A DNA stretch of 64,000 nt, taken from NCBI RefSeq assembly GCF_004366595.1, contig NZ_SORE01000002.1, forward strand, positions 1-64,000, read 5' to 3'. The position numbers and the translations under genes are program-made. The notes beneath the pieces were generated by a model. That model was not told the DNA's origin. It did not search any database and saw only the letters and a list, made by a program, of their open reading frames with translations. Positions 56,622 to 64,000 of the stretch are shown one piece after another. Each line of letters starts with the position of its first letter. Position 1 is the stretch's first letter. The DNA comes from Paraburkholderia rhizosphaerae. GTDB taxonomy: Bacteria > Pseudomonadota > Gammaproteobacteria > Burkholderiales > Burkholderiaceae.

Positions 56622-56798
56622 ATGTACCTACTGAGCCGTCTTTTCCTGTTCCTCACGAAGTCTTCGGATGAAGCCGCCAAAGAGCGTTACGACGCATACC
56701 TGTCGGAAGCGACTGATCTGTACGATCTCGAATTCCGCATGCGCAAGCTCGATCGCGAAGCGCAGCGTCGTCAACCGTCGTGGATGAGCCAGCATTAA
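56622..56798 (+). CDS. DUF3563 family small protein
   Basis: 58 residues: MYLLSRLFLFLTKSSDEAAK, then a charged helical stretch (RYDAYLSEATDLYDLEFRMR) and REAQRRQPSWMSQH. The pattern is that of the DUF3563 family, found in many copies in Burkholderia genomes, function unknown. The short hydrophobic start followed by an amphipathic charged helix suggests membrane contact. It is monocistronic and sits behind a strong -10 and palindromes. Confidence 0.82.
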   Translation: MYLLSRLFLFLTKSSDEAAKERYDAYLSEATDLYDLEFRMRKLDREAQRRQPSWMSQH

Positions 56799-56891
56799 GC
56801 GTTGGTCTGAGCGTGCGGCGTCAGCGTTGCGCGGCGGGTTGACCTGCCGGTCGCGGGTGCGCTCGCCGTCGCTCTTCGTGGCTGCGAGCGC

Positions 56892-58463
56892 TTAACCGGT
56901 CTTCTTGTGCGCGCGGCGTGAGCCTGCGCCGCCACCATCACCACCTGCGCCGGCGCCTGGCTTTGACGCGCCAAAACGCTCGAGCGTCCGTTGGCGCGCG
57001 TGCGCGTGGTCCACGATGGGCTGCGGGTAGTGAACCCCGAGCGTCACGCCCCACTCTGCGCGTTGCTCGTCGGTGGCGAGCCACGGCGCGTGTATCCACT
57101 TAGGCGGAACGTTTTCCAGCTGCGGCAGGTAGCGCTTGATAAAGCGTCCTTGCGGGTCGAATTTCTCCGACTGCGTGACTGGATTAAAGATACGGAACCA
57201 CGGTTGCGCGTCGCAGCCGGTCGATGCCGCCCACTGCCAGTTGCCATTATTCGCGGCGAAATCGAAGTCGTTCAGCATCTCGGCGAAATAGCGTTCGCCG
57301 AGATGCCAGTCGATGCCCAGATCCTTGACCAGAAAACTCGCGACCACCATCCGCAGACGGTTGTGCATATAGCCGGTGCGGTTGATCTGCAGCATCGCCG
57401 CATCCACCAGCGGATAACCAGTCCGTCCTTCGCACCACGCGGCAAACGCGGCGTCGGCTGCGCAGCCATGCTCCCAGCGAATTCTGTCGAATTCCGCCCT
57501 GAACGGCGCACCGCTCGCGACGCGCGGATGATGCGCGAGGATCATGAAATAGAAGTCGCGCCAGATCAATTCCGACAACCAGGTCGCCGCGCCACCTCCA
57601 TCCGGCTGCAACGATAGTTCGTGCGCGAGTCGCGCGAGCGTGCGAATCGATACCGTGCCGAAGCGCAGATGCACGGACAGGTAACTCGGCCCCGCGGCGG
57701 CCGGAAAGTCGCGTCGCTCGGCGTAGCTATCGATGCGGGTCAGAAAGTCTTCGAGCAATTGCTGCGCGCCGCTGATGCCGGGCGGCAGCTTCAGGTCGCG
57801 GAGATTGCTCGGTGCAAAGCCCAGGCGGCCAAGCGCAGGCAGACCGTGGTCGAGATTCGCGGGTGGCTTCGACAGGCTCGCCGCGTATCGTTCGACCGGA
57901 TATGGCCTCAGGTCGAACGGTGTGAGTTGCTTGAGCCATGCGTTGCGGTACGGCGTGAAGACCGTGAACGGCTTGCTCTCGCCCGTTAGCACTTCATCGC
58001 GCTCGAATATCACCTGATCCTTGAAGGTGATCAGCTCGCGACTTGCGTCGCGCAGGCACGCAGCGACGGCTTGGTCGCGCTCGATCGCCGACGGCTCGTA
58101 ATCGTGATTCGCAAATACCGCATCGACCTTCAGCCGGTCCGCCAGCTGCGGGATCAGCTCGCGCGGATCGCCATGGCCGACAATCAGCCCGCCGCCACCC
58201 TCGCGCAACGAGCGGTCCAGTTCGGCCAGCGACGCCAGAATGAAATCGATGCGCCGGTCTTGCGGCTTGTGGCCCGGATGTTGTTCATGCGCGCGATCGA
58301 TTAGCGGCTGCAGGATCGTCGTATCGAACACGAATACGCATTGCACGCGCCGGCAGTGTTTCAGCGCGTAGTAAAGCGCGGCGTTGTCGCCGGTGCGCAG
58401 GTCGCGGCGAAACCAGACAAGGCCGTTGTCGAAGGAAGTGTCGAGTCGCCGTGCACGGGTCAT
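56892..58463 (-). CDS. phrB: Deoxyribodipyrimidine photo-lyase (class I CPD photolyase)
   Basis: About 523 residues. The N-terminal antenna domain begins GLVWFRRDLRTGDNAALYYA. The FAD-binding C-terminal half includes GGGAATWLSELIWRDFYFMI, LVDAAMLQINRTGYMHNRLR, LGIDWHLGERYFAEMLNDFD and NGNWQWAASTGCDAQPWFRI, with the tryptophans of the electron chain. It repairs UV cyclobutane dimers using light. The ATG at 58463 is 8 nt after the upstream MarR gene stop; a TTG at 58475 is less likely. The last 25 residues are a Gly/Arg/Lys tail. Confidence 0.95.
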   Translation of the reverse strand: MTRARRLDTSFDNGLVWFRRDLRTGDNAALYYALKHCRRVQCVFVFDTTILQPLIDRAHEQHPGHKPQDRRIDFILASLAELDRSLREGGGGLIVGHGDPRELIPQLADRLKVDAVFANHDYEPSAIERDQAVAACLRDASRELITFKDQVIFERDEVLTGESKPFTVFTPYRNAWLKQLTPFDLRPYPVERYAASLSKPPANLDHGLPALGRLGFAPSNLRDLKLPPGISGAQQLLEDFLTRIDSYAERRDFPAAAGPSYLSVHLRFGTVSIRTLARLAHELSLQPDGGGAATWLSELIWRDFYFMILAHHPRVASGAPFRAEFDRIRWEHGCAADAAFAAWCEGRTGYPLVDAAMLQINRTGYMHNRLRMVVASFLVKDLGIDWHLGERYFAEMLNDFDFAANNGNWQWAASTGCDAQPWFRIFNPVTQSEKFDPQGRFIKRYLPQLENVPPKWIHAPWLATDEQRAEWGVTLGVHYPQPIVDHAHARQRTLERFGASKPGAGAGGDGGGAGSRRAHKKTG

Positions 58464-58471
58464 GTCGGCGT

Positions 58472-58927
58472 TCAACGGCTTTCCAGATGCTCGTTGAGCG
58501 TGCCGCGCAACCGCGTCAGGTCCTCTCGCAGGCGCACGAGGAATTCGGGCGTTTGCTGGGTCGCCGTCGAAATCCCGCCGGGCACGTCGCGCGCTGCGCG
58601 CTTGAGTGACGTGCCGGCTTTTGTCAGGCGGATGTAGACCAGCCGCTCGTCGTCGAGGCCGCGTCTACGCTCAATGAAGCCTTGTGCTTCGAGGCGCTTG
58701 AGCAAGGGCGTAAGCGTCGCCGAATCGAGGTTCAGGCGCGCGGCGATGTGTTTGACCGTCATGTCGTCGTGCTGCCATAGCACCAGCATCGCGAGATATT
58801 GGGGATACGTAAGGCCGAGCCGGTCGAGCAACGGTTTGTAGGCTTTCGTCATCGCGAGGGAAGTCGAATACAGCGCGAAACACAGCTGGTCGTCGAGCGT
58901 AAGCGGTAATGCAGTGCGAGCGGGCAT
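58472..58927 (-). CDS. OhrR-type MarR family regulator, one-cysteine form
   Basis: 151 residues. The N-terminus [20 protein letters not shown] and [20 protein letters not shown] match OhrR, the organic-hydroperoxide sensor; the reactive cysteine is Cys16. The winged helix contains [20 protein letters not shown] and [12 protein letters not shown]. There is no second cysteine, so it resembles the Bacillus one-Cys class rather than the two-Cys Xanthomonas form. I chose the ATG at 58927, with GAGG 6 nt upstream. It is in an operon with phrB; no ohr gene is in the window. Confidence 0.87.
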   Translation of the reverse strand: MPARTALPLTLDDQLCFALYSTSLAMTKAYKPLLDRLGLTYPQYLAMLVLWQHDDMTVKHIAARLNLDSATLTPLLKRLEAQGFIERRRGLDDERLVYIRLTKAGTSLKRAARDVPGGISTATQQTPEFLVRLREDLTRLRGTLNEHLESR

Positions 58928-59154
58928 CATGCACCTCGCGAGAAATGAAAGTGCGCGAATCGATCGCGTGCAAATCATTGTCCTGCAATTGTGTTGCGCT
59001 GGCGAGCCGTGTTGAGCCGTGGCGTCGCGCGAAGCGCAGCGTGGAGCGGCGCGGCGTCGCGCGGCCGCCTGAGGCGCGCGCCCGCGAGCGTCGGTGACAT
59101 AGAGGAGGACGCGTCTCGCTGTTGTCGACTGGCCGCGGGCTGAGCGCCGGTTGA

Positions 59155-59183
59155 TCGCGCGCCGGTCGCGCGCCGGTCGCGGG
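59155..59183. repeat. 11-bp GC-rich tandem repeat downstream of the BPSS1780-type gene
   Basis: TCGCGCGCCGG occurs twice in tandem with a partial third copy, in the 258-nt gap between the membrane-protein stop and the MarR gene. Nothing else is recognisable in this gap apart from the MarR promoter region. Confidence 0.7.
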
Positions 59184-59185
59184 GA

Positions 59186-59983
59186 TCAGGCCGCGGGCGG
59201 CACTGGCTGCTCCGGTCCCTGTACGCCGAAGCAGCCGCGATAAGTCGCGTAGAAGGAACAATAGAGCATCGTCGTGACGATGATCGACGCGGGCATCAGT
59301 ACGATCAGCGCGAGGTCGCCGGCGCCGAGCGCCTGCAGCAGCGCTGACAGTCCGAGCGACACGGTGATCGCAACAGCAAACCACAGCACGCCGTACACGA
59401 TAAATGCACCACGATTGCGCCAGCAGCTGACGATACTGAAGAACATCGCCTTGACCGGCGGCACGTCGTGCCATGCGGAAAGAACTGGGGAGAACCAGAA
59501 CAGCATCGCGACCGGCACATAGAACGCGAGCGCGGTCAGGACAGCAAGCGGCAGATTGCTGTTCGCGAGCGTTTCCTGCTGCATCGTTTCGCCGTTCAGC
59601 ATCAGGCGCAGCAGCACACCGCCGTCGGCGAGCGCGGAGCCCGCCAGCACGAGCGCCATCGCAACGATATAGAGCCCGCCCAACAGCAGTAGCCGCCTTG
59701 CGACGGTTGCGCCATACGACCGGAAGCCGTCGACCAGAATAGTCGGGAACACCGGCTTGCCGGCGATCGTGTCGCGGCAAGCCGCCATAAAGCCGACGGC
59801 GACGCCAGGAATCAGCACGAGCGGCAGCACGCCACCAATCACCGGGATCAGCGAGATCAGCGTCATCGCGAGCAGGTACGCGAAGAACAGCGTCAGAAAC
59901 GCGAGCGGGTTCTTGCGGAACAGCCAGATGCCCTGCCGGAACCATACATAGCCGGTCTTCGCGGGGACTTCGATCAGTTGCAT
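59186..59983 (-). CDS. BPSS1780-type membrane protein
   Basis: 265 residues with about six spans ([97 protein letters not shown]). It begins [20 protein letters not shown], the usual start of the BPSS1780 family seen across Burkholderia. Function unknown. Its start overlaps the thrB stop by 10 nt, so it is translated with homoserine kinase. Confidence 0.85.
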   Translation of the reverse strand: MQLIEVPAKTGYVWFRQGIWLFRKNPLAFLTLFFAYLLAMTLISLIPVIGGVLPLVLIPGVAVGFMAACRDTIAGKPVFPTILVDGFRSYGATVARRLLLLGGLYIVAMALVLAGSALADGGVLLRLMLNGETMQQETLANSNLPLAVLTALAFYVPVAMLFWFSPVLSAWHDVPPVKAMFFSIVSCWRNRGAFIVYGVLWFAVAITVSLGLSALLQALGAGDLALIVLMPASIIVTTMLYCSFYATYRGCFGVQGPEQPVPPAA

Positions 59984-60969
59984 GAGGTGTGAATACCAGG
60001 GAGTGCGACGCCCTGCAGGCGCTCGCGAAGAATGCGCTCGAAATGGCCGGGGTCGTGCGGCGTCAGCAGCTCGGCCGCGCGCGGCAAGTGGAAATCATAC
60101 AGGCGCGAGACCCAGAAACGGTACGCACCCGCACGAAGCATATCGCTCCAATGGCGATTCTCCTCGGGCGTGAACGGGCGCACGGTCTGGTACGCGCGCA
60201 GCAGCGCGTCGACCCGTGCGTCGTCGAGGCGCCCGGTCGGCAGATCGACACACCAGTCGTTGACGGTGACTGCGACATCGAATAGCCATTTATCGCAGCC
60301 GGCGAAATAGAAATCGAAGAAGCCGCCGAGGCGCACGTGATGTCCGGTGCCGGGCGCCGCATCGGCGAACAGCGCGTTATCGCGGAACAGATCGCAGTGG
60401 CATGGGCCGCCGGGCATAGCCGCGTAGTCGGCGGATGCGAAAAATGCGTGCTGGTGCGCGAGTTCGCTAGTCAGTAGCGAACGCTGCGCATCGTCGACGA
60501 ACGGCAGCAGCGTCGGCACGGTTTCTTCCCACCATGGCAGACTGCGCAGATTCGGCTGATGGTGCGCGAAGTCGCGGCCCGCGAGGTGCATGCGTGCGAG
60601 CATCTGCCCGACCTCGACGCAATGCTCGACGCCGGGCGCAAGTTGCGGCGCGCCTTCGAGTTTCGTGACGATCGCCGCCGGCTTGCCGTGCAGCATGCCG
60701 AACAGCGCGCCATCGTCGCGCAGCACCGGGTCCGGTACCGGCACGCGATGCGCGGCGAGATGCCGCATCAGATCCAGGTAGAACGGCAACTGACGGTCTG
60801 TCAGTTTTTCGAAGATCGTCAGGACGTATTCGCCGCCGGTCGTGGTCAGAAAGAAATTGCTGTTTTCAATGCCGGACGTGATGCCGCGAAATTCGACGAC
60901 CTCGCCGAGATCGTAATGACGCAGCCATTGCGCGAGTTGAGCTTCGGTGACAGCAGTGAAGACGGCCAT
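59974..60969 (-). CDS. thrB: Homoserine kinase (type II, APH-like fold)
   Basis: 331 residues, the typical length of the proteobacterial ThrB2 type, which phosphorylates homoserine on the way to threonine. It begins [20 protein letters not shown]. Kinase features are [12 protein letters not shown], the lysine/glutamate region [10 protein letters not shown], catalytic [11 protein letters not shown] and the metal-binding [21 protein letters not shown] preferred the ATG at 60969 over an in-frame start 15 codons upstream. The next gene overlaps its stop. Confidence 0.95.
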   Translation of the reverse strand: MAVFTAVTEAQLAQWLRHYDLGEVVEFRGITSGIENSNFFLTTTGGEYVLTIFEKLTDRQLPFYLDLMRHLAAHRVPVPDPVLRDDGALFGMLHGKPAAIVTKLEGAPQLAPGVEHCVEVGQMLARMHLAGRDFAHHQPNLRSLPWWEETVPTLLPFVDDAQRSLLTSELAHQHAFFASADYAAMPGGPCHCDLFRDNALFADAAPGTGHHVRLGGFFDFYFAGCDKWLFDVAVTVNDWCVDLPTGRLDDARVDALLRAYQTVRPFTPEENRHWSDMLRAGAYRFWVSRLYDFHLPRAAELLTPHDPGHFERILRERLQGVALPGIHTSCN

Positions 60970-61158
60970 GCGGGAAACATCGGTCGGGTTGGTCGGCTGG
61001 CGCGGGCGGGCCACCAGTGGGGTGATCGGGGATTACAAACCGGGTGCGGGTACTGCGTCATGCGGATCGTACAGCGTGCTTGCGCGGCGGACCGGTTGAC
61101 TGGAACGGCCGGAACTGGCGGCGCCGGCCGCGGCATGCGCACCCCGTGCGGGATTCGT

Positions 61159-61572
61159 TCAGTAGTGCAGGTTCACGGACGGCAGGCGCGTGGTCGGGCG
61201 GGCGCTGTCGTGGACTTGCGGCGACGTATCGGGCGGCGCGGTCATCTGATAGCGCGTGCCGAAGTTCGAACGCACGTCGATTTCAACGGGCTTGCCGCGG
61301 TCGCGGAATTCGGTGATCTCGGTGCCGTTGCCGCTGCGTTCATAGAAGCTCGGCGTGCGCGGCACGTTGATCTCGACCTTCGAGCTGACTTCCGCCGCCG
61401 GACGATTGATCGCGTCCAGATCCGGCAGGCCGGCCCGCTCGTTGGCGGACATCGTTGCCGTCGGGGCCGGCTGCTGCGCGGGCGGCTGCTGGTCGGCAGC
61501 GGGCTGCGCGGCGAGCGCGGCGCCGGACGCGGCGAAGGCCAGCGCGGCGGCGACGGAAAGGAGCGGCTTCAT
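61159..61572 (-). CDS. DUF2782 family exported protein
   Basis: 137 residues with a signal peptide (MKPLLSVAAALAFAASGAAL), a Gln/Pro/Ala linker, then the conserved DUF2782 block (VEINVPRTPSFYERSGNGTE, ITEFRDRGKPVEIDV, YQMTAPPDTSP). Function unknown; in betaproteobacteria it is usually near thrB and polA, as for thrB here. GGAGA lies 8 nt before the ATG at 61572. A 189-nt gap to thrB shows no other feature. Confidence 0.82.
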   Translation of the reverse strand: MKPLLSVAAALAFAASGAALAAQPAADQQPPAQQPAPTATMSANERAGLPDLDAINRPAAEVSSKVEINVPRTPSFYERSGNGTEITEFRDRGKPVEIDVRSNFGTRYQMTAPPDTSPQVHDSARPTTRLPSVNLHY

Positions 61573-61779
61573 GATGATTCTCCGAAAGGTGACGCATTCT
61601 AACAAATAGGTTCGGCCGACGGCCGTCTACGCCTTATTTTGCGCCGCTTTCGCGGATTGTGCGCAGCGCGTGCGCGGCCTCACATTCGCCGCATGGTTGC
61701 CGCGAATCGGCGAGATACGGACCGGTCAGATGACGCGGGTTCCGTGATAATGTGGGTTCATCCAGCGAGGCACGTGAAC

Positions 61780-63306
61780 ATGAACTATGAGACCAATCAG
61801 CGCCTGGTACAGACGCCGGCCAGCGCGTACATGACCGAGGCGTTCGACGATGCCACCGCGGCTGTCACGCGTCTTTCCGCGATCTATGAAGCGAACACGT
61901 CGTTTCTGCGCGATGCGTTCGCGCGTTATCGGCGCAACGAAGCATTCGGGCGCCGCGTGCGCGCGTGCTATCCGTTCGTGCGCGTACGCACCGAAGTCAA
62001 TACGCAAATCGATTCGCGCCGTTCGTATGGCTTCGTTGCCGGCCCGGGTGTGTTCGAAACCACGGTGACACGGCCCGATCTGTTCGGCAATTACTATCGC
62101 GAACAATTGAGGTTGCTGGCGAAGAATCATCACGTGGCGATTGAAGTCGGCGTATCTGATCAGGCCATTCCGATTCACTTCGCGTTTGCCGAGGGGATTC
62201 ATCTCGAAGGCGATCTCGATCGCGACCGTCTGTTCATGATGCGCGACGTGTTCGATACGCCGGATCTCGCGCTGCTCGACGATCGCATCGTCAACGGCAC
62301 GTATGAGCCGATGCCTGGCGAGCCGCATCCGCTTGCACTGTTTACGGCGGCGCGTGTCGATTTCTCGCTGCATCGGCTGAAGCATTACACGGCGACATCG
62401 CCGACGCATTTCCAGAACTATGTGCTGTACACGAACTATCAGTTCTACATCGATGAGTTCGTGAAGCTCGGCCGCACGATGATGACGCATACCGACGACG
62501 CGGACCTGCGCGCGTATCGCAGCGAGTACACGTCGTTCGTCGAGCCTGGTGACGTGACCACGTATAACGCGAATCTCGGCGAGCAGGCGGGCGATGGCAC
62601 GCCGCCGCCGCGGTTGCCGCAGATGCCCGCGTATCACCTGAAGCGCGCGGACGGCGGCGGCATTTCGATGGTCAACATCGGCGTTGGGCCGTCGAACGCG
62701 AAGACGATTACCGACCATATCGCGGTGCTGCGACCGCACGCGTGGATCATGCTTGGGCACTGCGCGGGCCTGCGCAATACGCAGCGTCTGGGCGACTATG
62801 TGCTGGCGCACGGCTATGTGCGTGAAGATCATGTGCTCGATGACGATCTGCCGCTATGGGTGCCGATTCCGGCGCTTGCCGAAGTGCAGGTCGCGCTCGA
62901 GCGCGCGGTCGCGCAGGTGACGCAACTCGATGGTGCCGAGTTGAAGCGTGTGATGCGTACGGGGACGGTCGCGAGTGTCGATAACCGCAACTGGGAATTG
63001 CGCGATCATCGCGAGCCGGTGCAGCGGCTGTCGCAAAGCCGCGCGATTGCGCTCGATATGGAAAGCGCGACGATCGCCGCGAATGGGTTCCGGTTTCGCG
63101 TGCCGTATGGCACGTTGCTGTGTGTGTCGGATAAGCCATTGCATGGCGAACTGAAATTGCCAGGGATGGCTGATCAGTTTTACCGCGCGCAGGTCGATCA
63201 GCATTTGCAGATCGGTGTGGCGGCGATGGAACTGTTGCGAGCCGATGGGTTGCATCGGTTGCATAGCCGGAAGTTGCGGAGTTTTGCGGAGGTGGCTTTT
63301 CAGTAG
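61780..63306 (+). CDS. amn: AMP nucleosidase
   Basis: 508 residues. An N-terminal AMP-nucleosidase-specific domain (about 1-200) precedes a nucleoside-phosphorylase-like domain with MVNIGVGPSNAKTITDHIAV, HAWIMLGHCAGLRNTQRLGD, SRAIALDMESATIAANGFRF and LLCVSDKPLHGELKLPG. It splits AMP to adenine and ribose-5-phosphate and adjusts adenylate pools. The ATG at 61780 (MNYETNQRLVQTPASAYM) has GAGG about 9 nt upstream; the frame is open further back but without typical sequence. A GATAAT -10 candidate lies at 61745. Confidence 0.95.
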   Translation: MNYETNQRLVQTPASAYMTEAFDDATAAVTRLSAIYEANTSFLRDAFARYRRNEAFGRRVRACYPFVRVRTEVNTQIDSRRSYGFVAGPGVFETTVTRPDLFGNYYREQLRLLAKNHHVAIEVGVSDQAIPIHFAFAEGIHLEGDLDRDRLFMMRDVFDTPDLALLDDRIVNGTYEPMPGEPHPLALFTAARVDFSLHRLKHYTATSPTHFQNYVLYTNYQFYIDEFVKLGRTMMTHTDDADLRAYRSEYTSFVEPGDVTTYNANLGEQAGDGTPPPRLPQMPAYHLKRADGGGISMVNIGVGPSNAKTITDHIAVLRPHAWIMLGHCAGLRNTQRLGDYVLAHGYVREDHVLDDDLPLWVPIPALAEVQVALERAVAQVTQLDGAELKRVMRTGTVASVDNRNWELRDHREPVQRLSQSRAIALDMESATIAANGFRFRVPYGTLLCVSDKPLHGELKLPGMADQFYRAQVDQHLQIGVAAMELLRADGLHRLHSRKLRSFAEVAFQ

Positions 63307-63390
63307 GTTGGCGTTGACAGCGCAGGGCAGCGGGTCAAGCCGCGATGTTGGCCGGCGTGAACCGCTGCCTGCGGTATAGGCTGTTGATCA

Positions 63391-63680
63391 GAGCGTTACT
63401 TTGCTGCCTTTGCCGTCAGTGACTTGAAGGAACTCGCGAAGGTGTTGACCGGCTCGGAGCGTGCGCCATCGTGCACCGAATGATCCGGGAGCATACGGAT
63501 CGCTTTCTCCGCGACGAAGCGGCCATGCCAGGTGTGATGGATGAACTCGGGCTTTCACCCGAAGAGCGTAGCCCGGTGTATCGCTACATTGCGGGAATGC
63601 GGGCACTCATGGCTGGAACGGTCGCTTTTTGCGCTGGATCAGATCGATATCGACTGTCTTCCGAATTGGCAGTCGCGTGA
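63391..63680 (+). pseudogene. Probable remnant of a terpene synthase C-terminus
   Basis: In the 474-nt gap after amn two short overlapping frames look like pieces of one protein. From 63423 to the stop at 63680 one frame reads AIVHRMIREHTDRFLRDEAA, then PGVMDELGLSPEERSPVYRY and IAGMRALMAGTVAFCAGSDR. This has the spacing of bacterial terpene synthases after the NSE motif, ending in a helix like 'LRAWMAGNLDWSLRTGRY'. Another frame just upstream (FAAFAVSDLKELAKVLTG) could be the preceding NSE helix, separated by a frameshift. No start codon, no DDxxD region and no full domain are present. The rest of the gap shows nothing. Confidence 0.4.
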
Positions 63681-63780
63681 ATTGGCAGCCGCGTGAAATA
63701 CCTTCCGGAGCGGCCGCGAAGCGGATGTAGCGCGATTTGAAACGGCGAGCTTTCGGCGGGGATCGCGACTAAATCGCCGT

Positions 63781-64000
63781 TCAGGCAGACAGAAAGCCCC
63801 ACCCCACCAAACCAATCACACTCCCCGCCGCCAGCAGCCACAACGGATGAATCCGCGTCGTGAACGCAAGTGCGGCGCAAACGCCAGTGATATTCCACGC
63901 AAGCCAGCTCGTATCGGAAGCACGCGCGATCAACATCGCACTCGCCGCGACAAGCCCGGCCGTCACCGGCACAAGTCCCTTCTGCGCGATGCTGCGCCAC
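63781..64000 (-). CDS. Chromate transporter family protein, C-terminal end (partial)
   Basis: At least 72 residues, cut by the window edge: SIAQKGLVPVTAGLVAASAM, then a membrane segment through SWLAWNITGVCAALAFTTRI and HPLWLLAAGSVIGLVGWGFL. The pattern G-L-x-P-V-T-x-G-L-V-A-A-S and the closing N/H-P-L-W-L-L-A-A-G are typical of the CHR (ChrA) domain. It could be one half of a two-gene short-chain ChrA pair or the end of a long one. Confidence 0.65.
   Translation of the reverse strand, partial: WRSIAQKGLVPVTAGLVAASAMLIARASDTSWLAWNITGVCAALAFTTRIHPLWLLAAGSVIGLVGWGFLSA

Noticed and set aside
58940..58995. Possible OhrR operator (TTGCA repeats) upstream of the MarR gene
   Set aside because: Two TTGCA pentamers occur 11 nt apart as direct repeats, but they do not form the inverted repeat expected for a MarR dimer, so I did not list it.
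59101..59185. Tandem 11-bp repeat considered as a mobile-element end or attachment site
   Set aside because: No transposase, integrase or tRNA is nearby, and no matching repeat was noticed elsewhere in the window.
63388..63606. - strand 72-codon frame after amn
   Set aside because: It is opposite the terpene-synthase-like frame and shows no motif.

Overview
The window is GC-rich DNA with the codon habits of a Burkholderiaceae genome, most like Paraburkholderia, Burkholderia or Caballeronia. The main evidence is the conserved string leuC-entericidin-leuD-leuB-asd-fimV-truA-trpF-trpB-(DNA methyltransferase)-trpA-accD-folC-SPOR-cvpA-purF-metZ, which I know from the second chromosome of these bacteria. 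I see no rRNA, tRNA, insertion sequence, prophage or CRISPR array.

Layout. (1) 1-18000, + strand: leucine, aspartate-semialdehyde, tryptophan, fatty-acid (accD), folate, purine and methionine biosynthesis genes, many joined by 1-4 nt overlaps. metZ is preceded by a leader that resembles a SAM-II (SAM-alpha) riboswitch and ends in an intrinsic terminator. (2) 18100-21800: an AraC regulator, an FKBP isomerase, a kinase-like protein with a decayed ATP site, and a CNNM/CorC-type membrane protein. (3) 21887-40849, - strand, read from glgE towards treY: seven alpha-glucan/trehalose enzymes, glgE > treS-maltokinase > glgB > glgX > treZ > malQ > treY. TreS turns trehalose into maltose, the fused kinase makes maltose-1-phosphate, GlgE polymerises it and GlgB branches the glucan. 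GlgX and MalQ trim and recycle it, and TreY/TreZ return it to trehalose. GlgE carries an extra, apparently inactive GH13-like module at its N-terminus. (4) 41400-46900: a DUF1345 membrane protein, a three-subunit FAD sugar-dehydrogenase-like complex (Tat small subunit, GMC flavoprotein with an Fe-S cysteine motif, tri-heme cytochrome c), and a PPP phosphatase. (5) 46944-51100: a RES/Xre toxin-antitoxin pair, a short-chain dehydrogenase and a CHAD protein. (6) 51100-54250: modE facing modABC, with a ModE-like operator upstream of modA. (7) 54330-64000: a PAP2 phosphatase, a PHB-depolymerase-family esterase, a DUF3563 small protein behind two palindromes, an OhrR-type MarR regulator with a photolyase, a BPSS1780-type membrane protein with thrB, a DUF2782 protein, AMP nucleosidase, a probable terpene-synthase remnant, and the C-terminal end of a chromate-transporter-like gene cut by the window edge.

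Most of the window is ordinary biosynthetic chromosome. The items most worth checking are the doubled GH13 architecture of GlgE, the metZ leader RNA, the pseudo-histidine kinase, the palindromes before DUF3563, the nine-copy hexanucleotide repeat inside treY, and the terpene-synthase remnant. Family assignments come from recognising motifs by eye. No database search was run.
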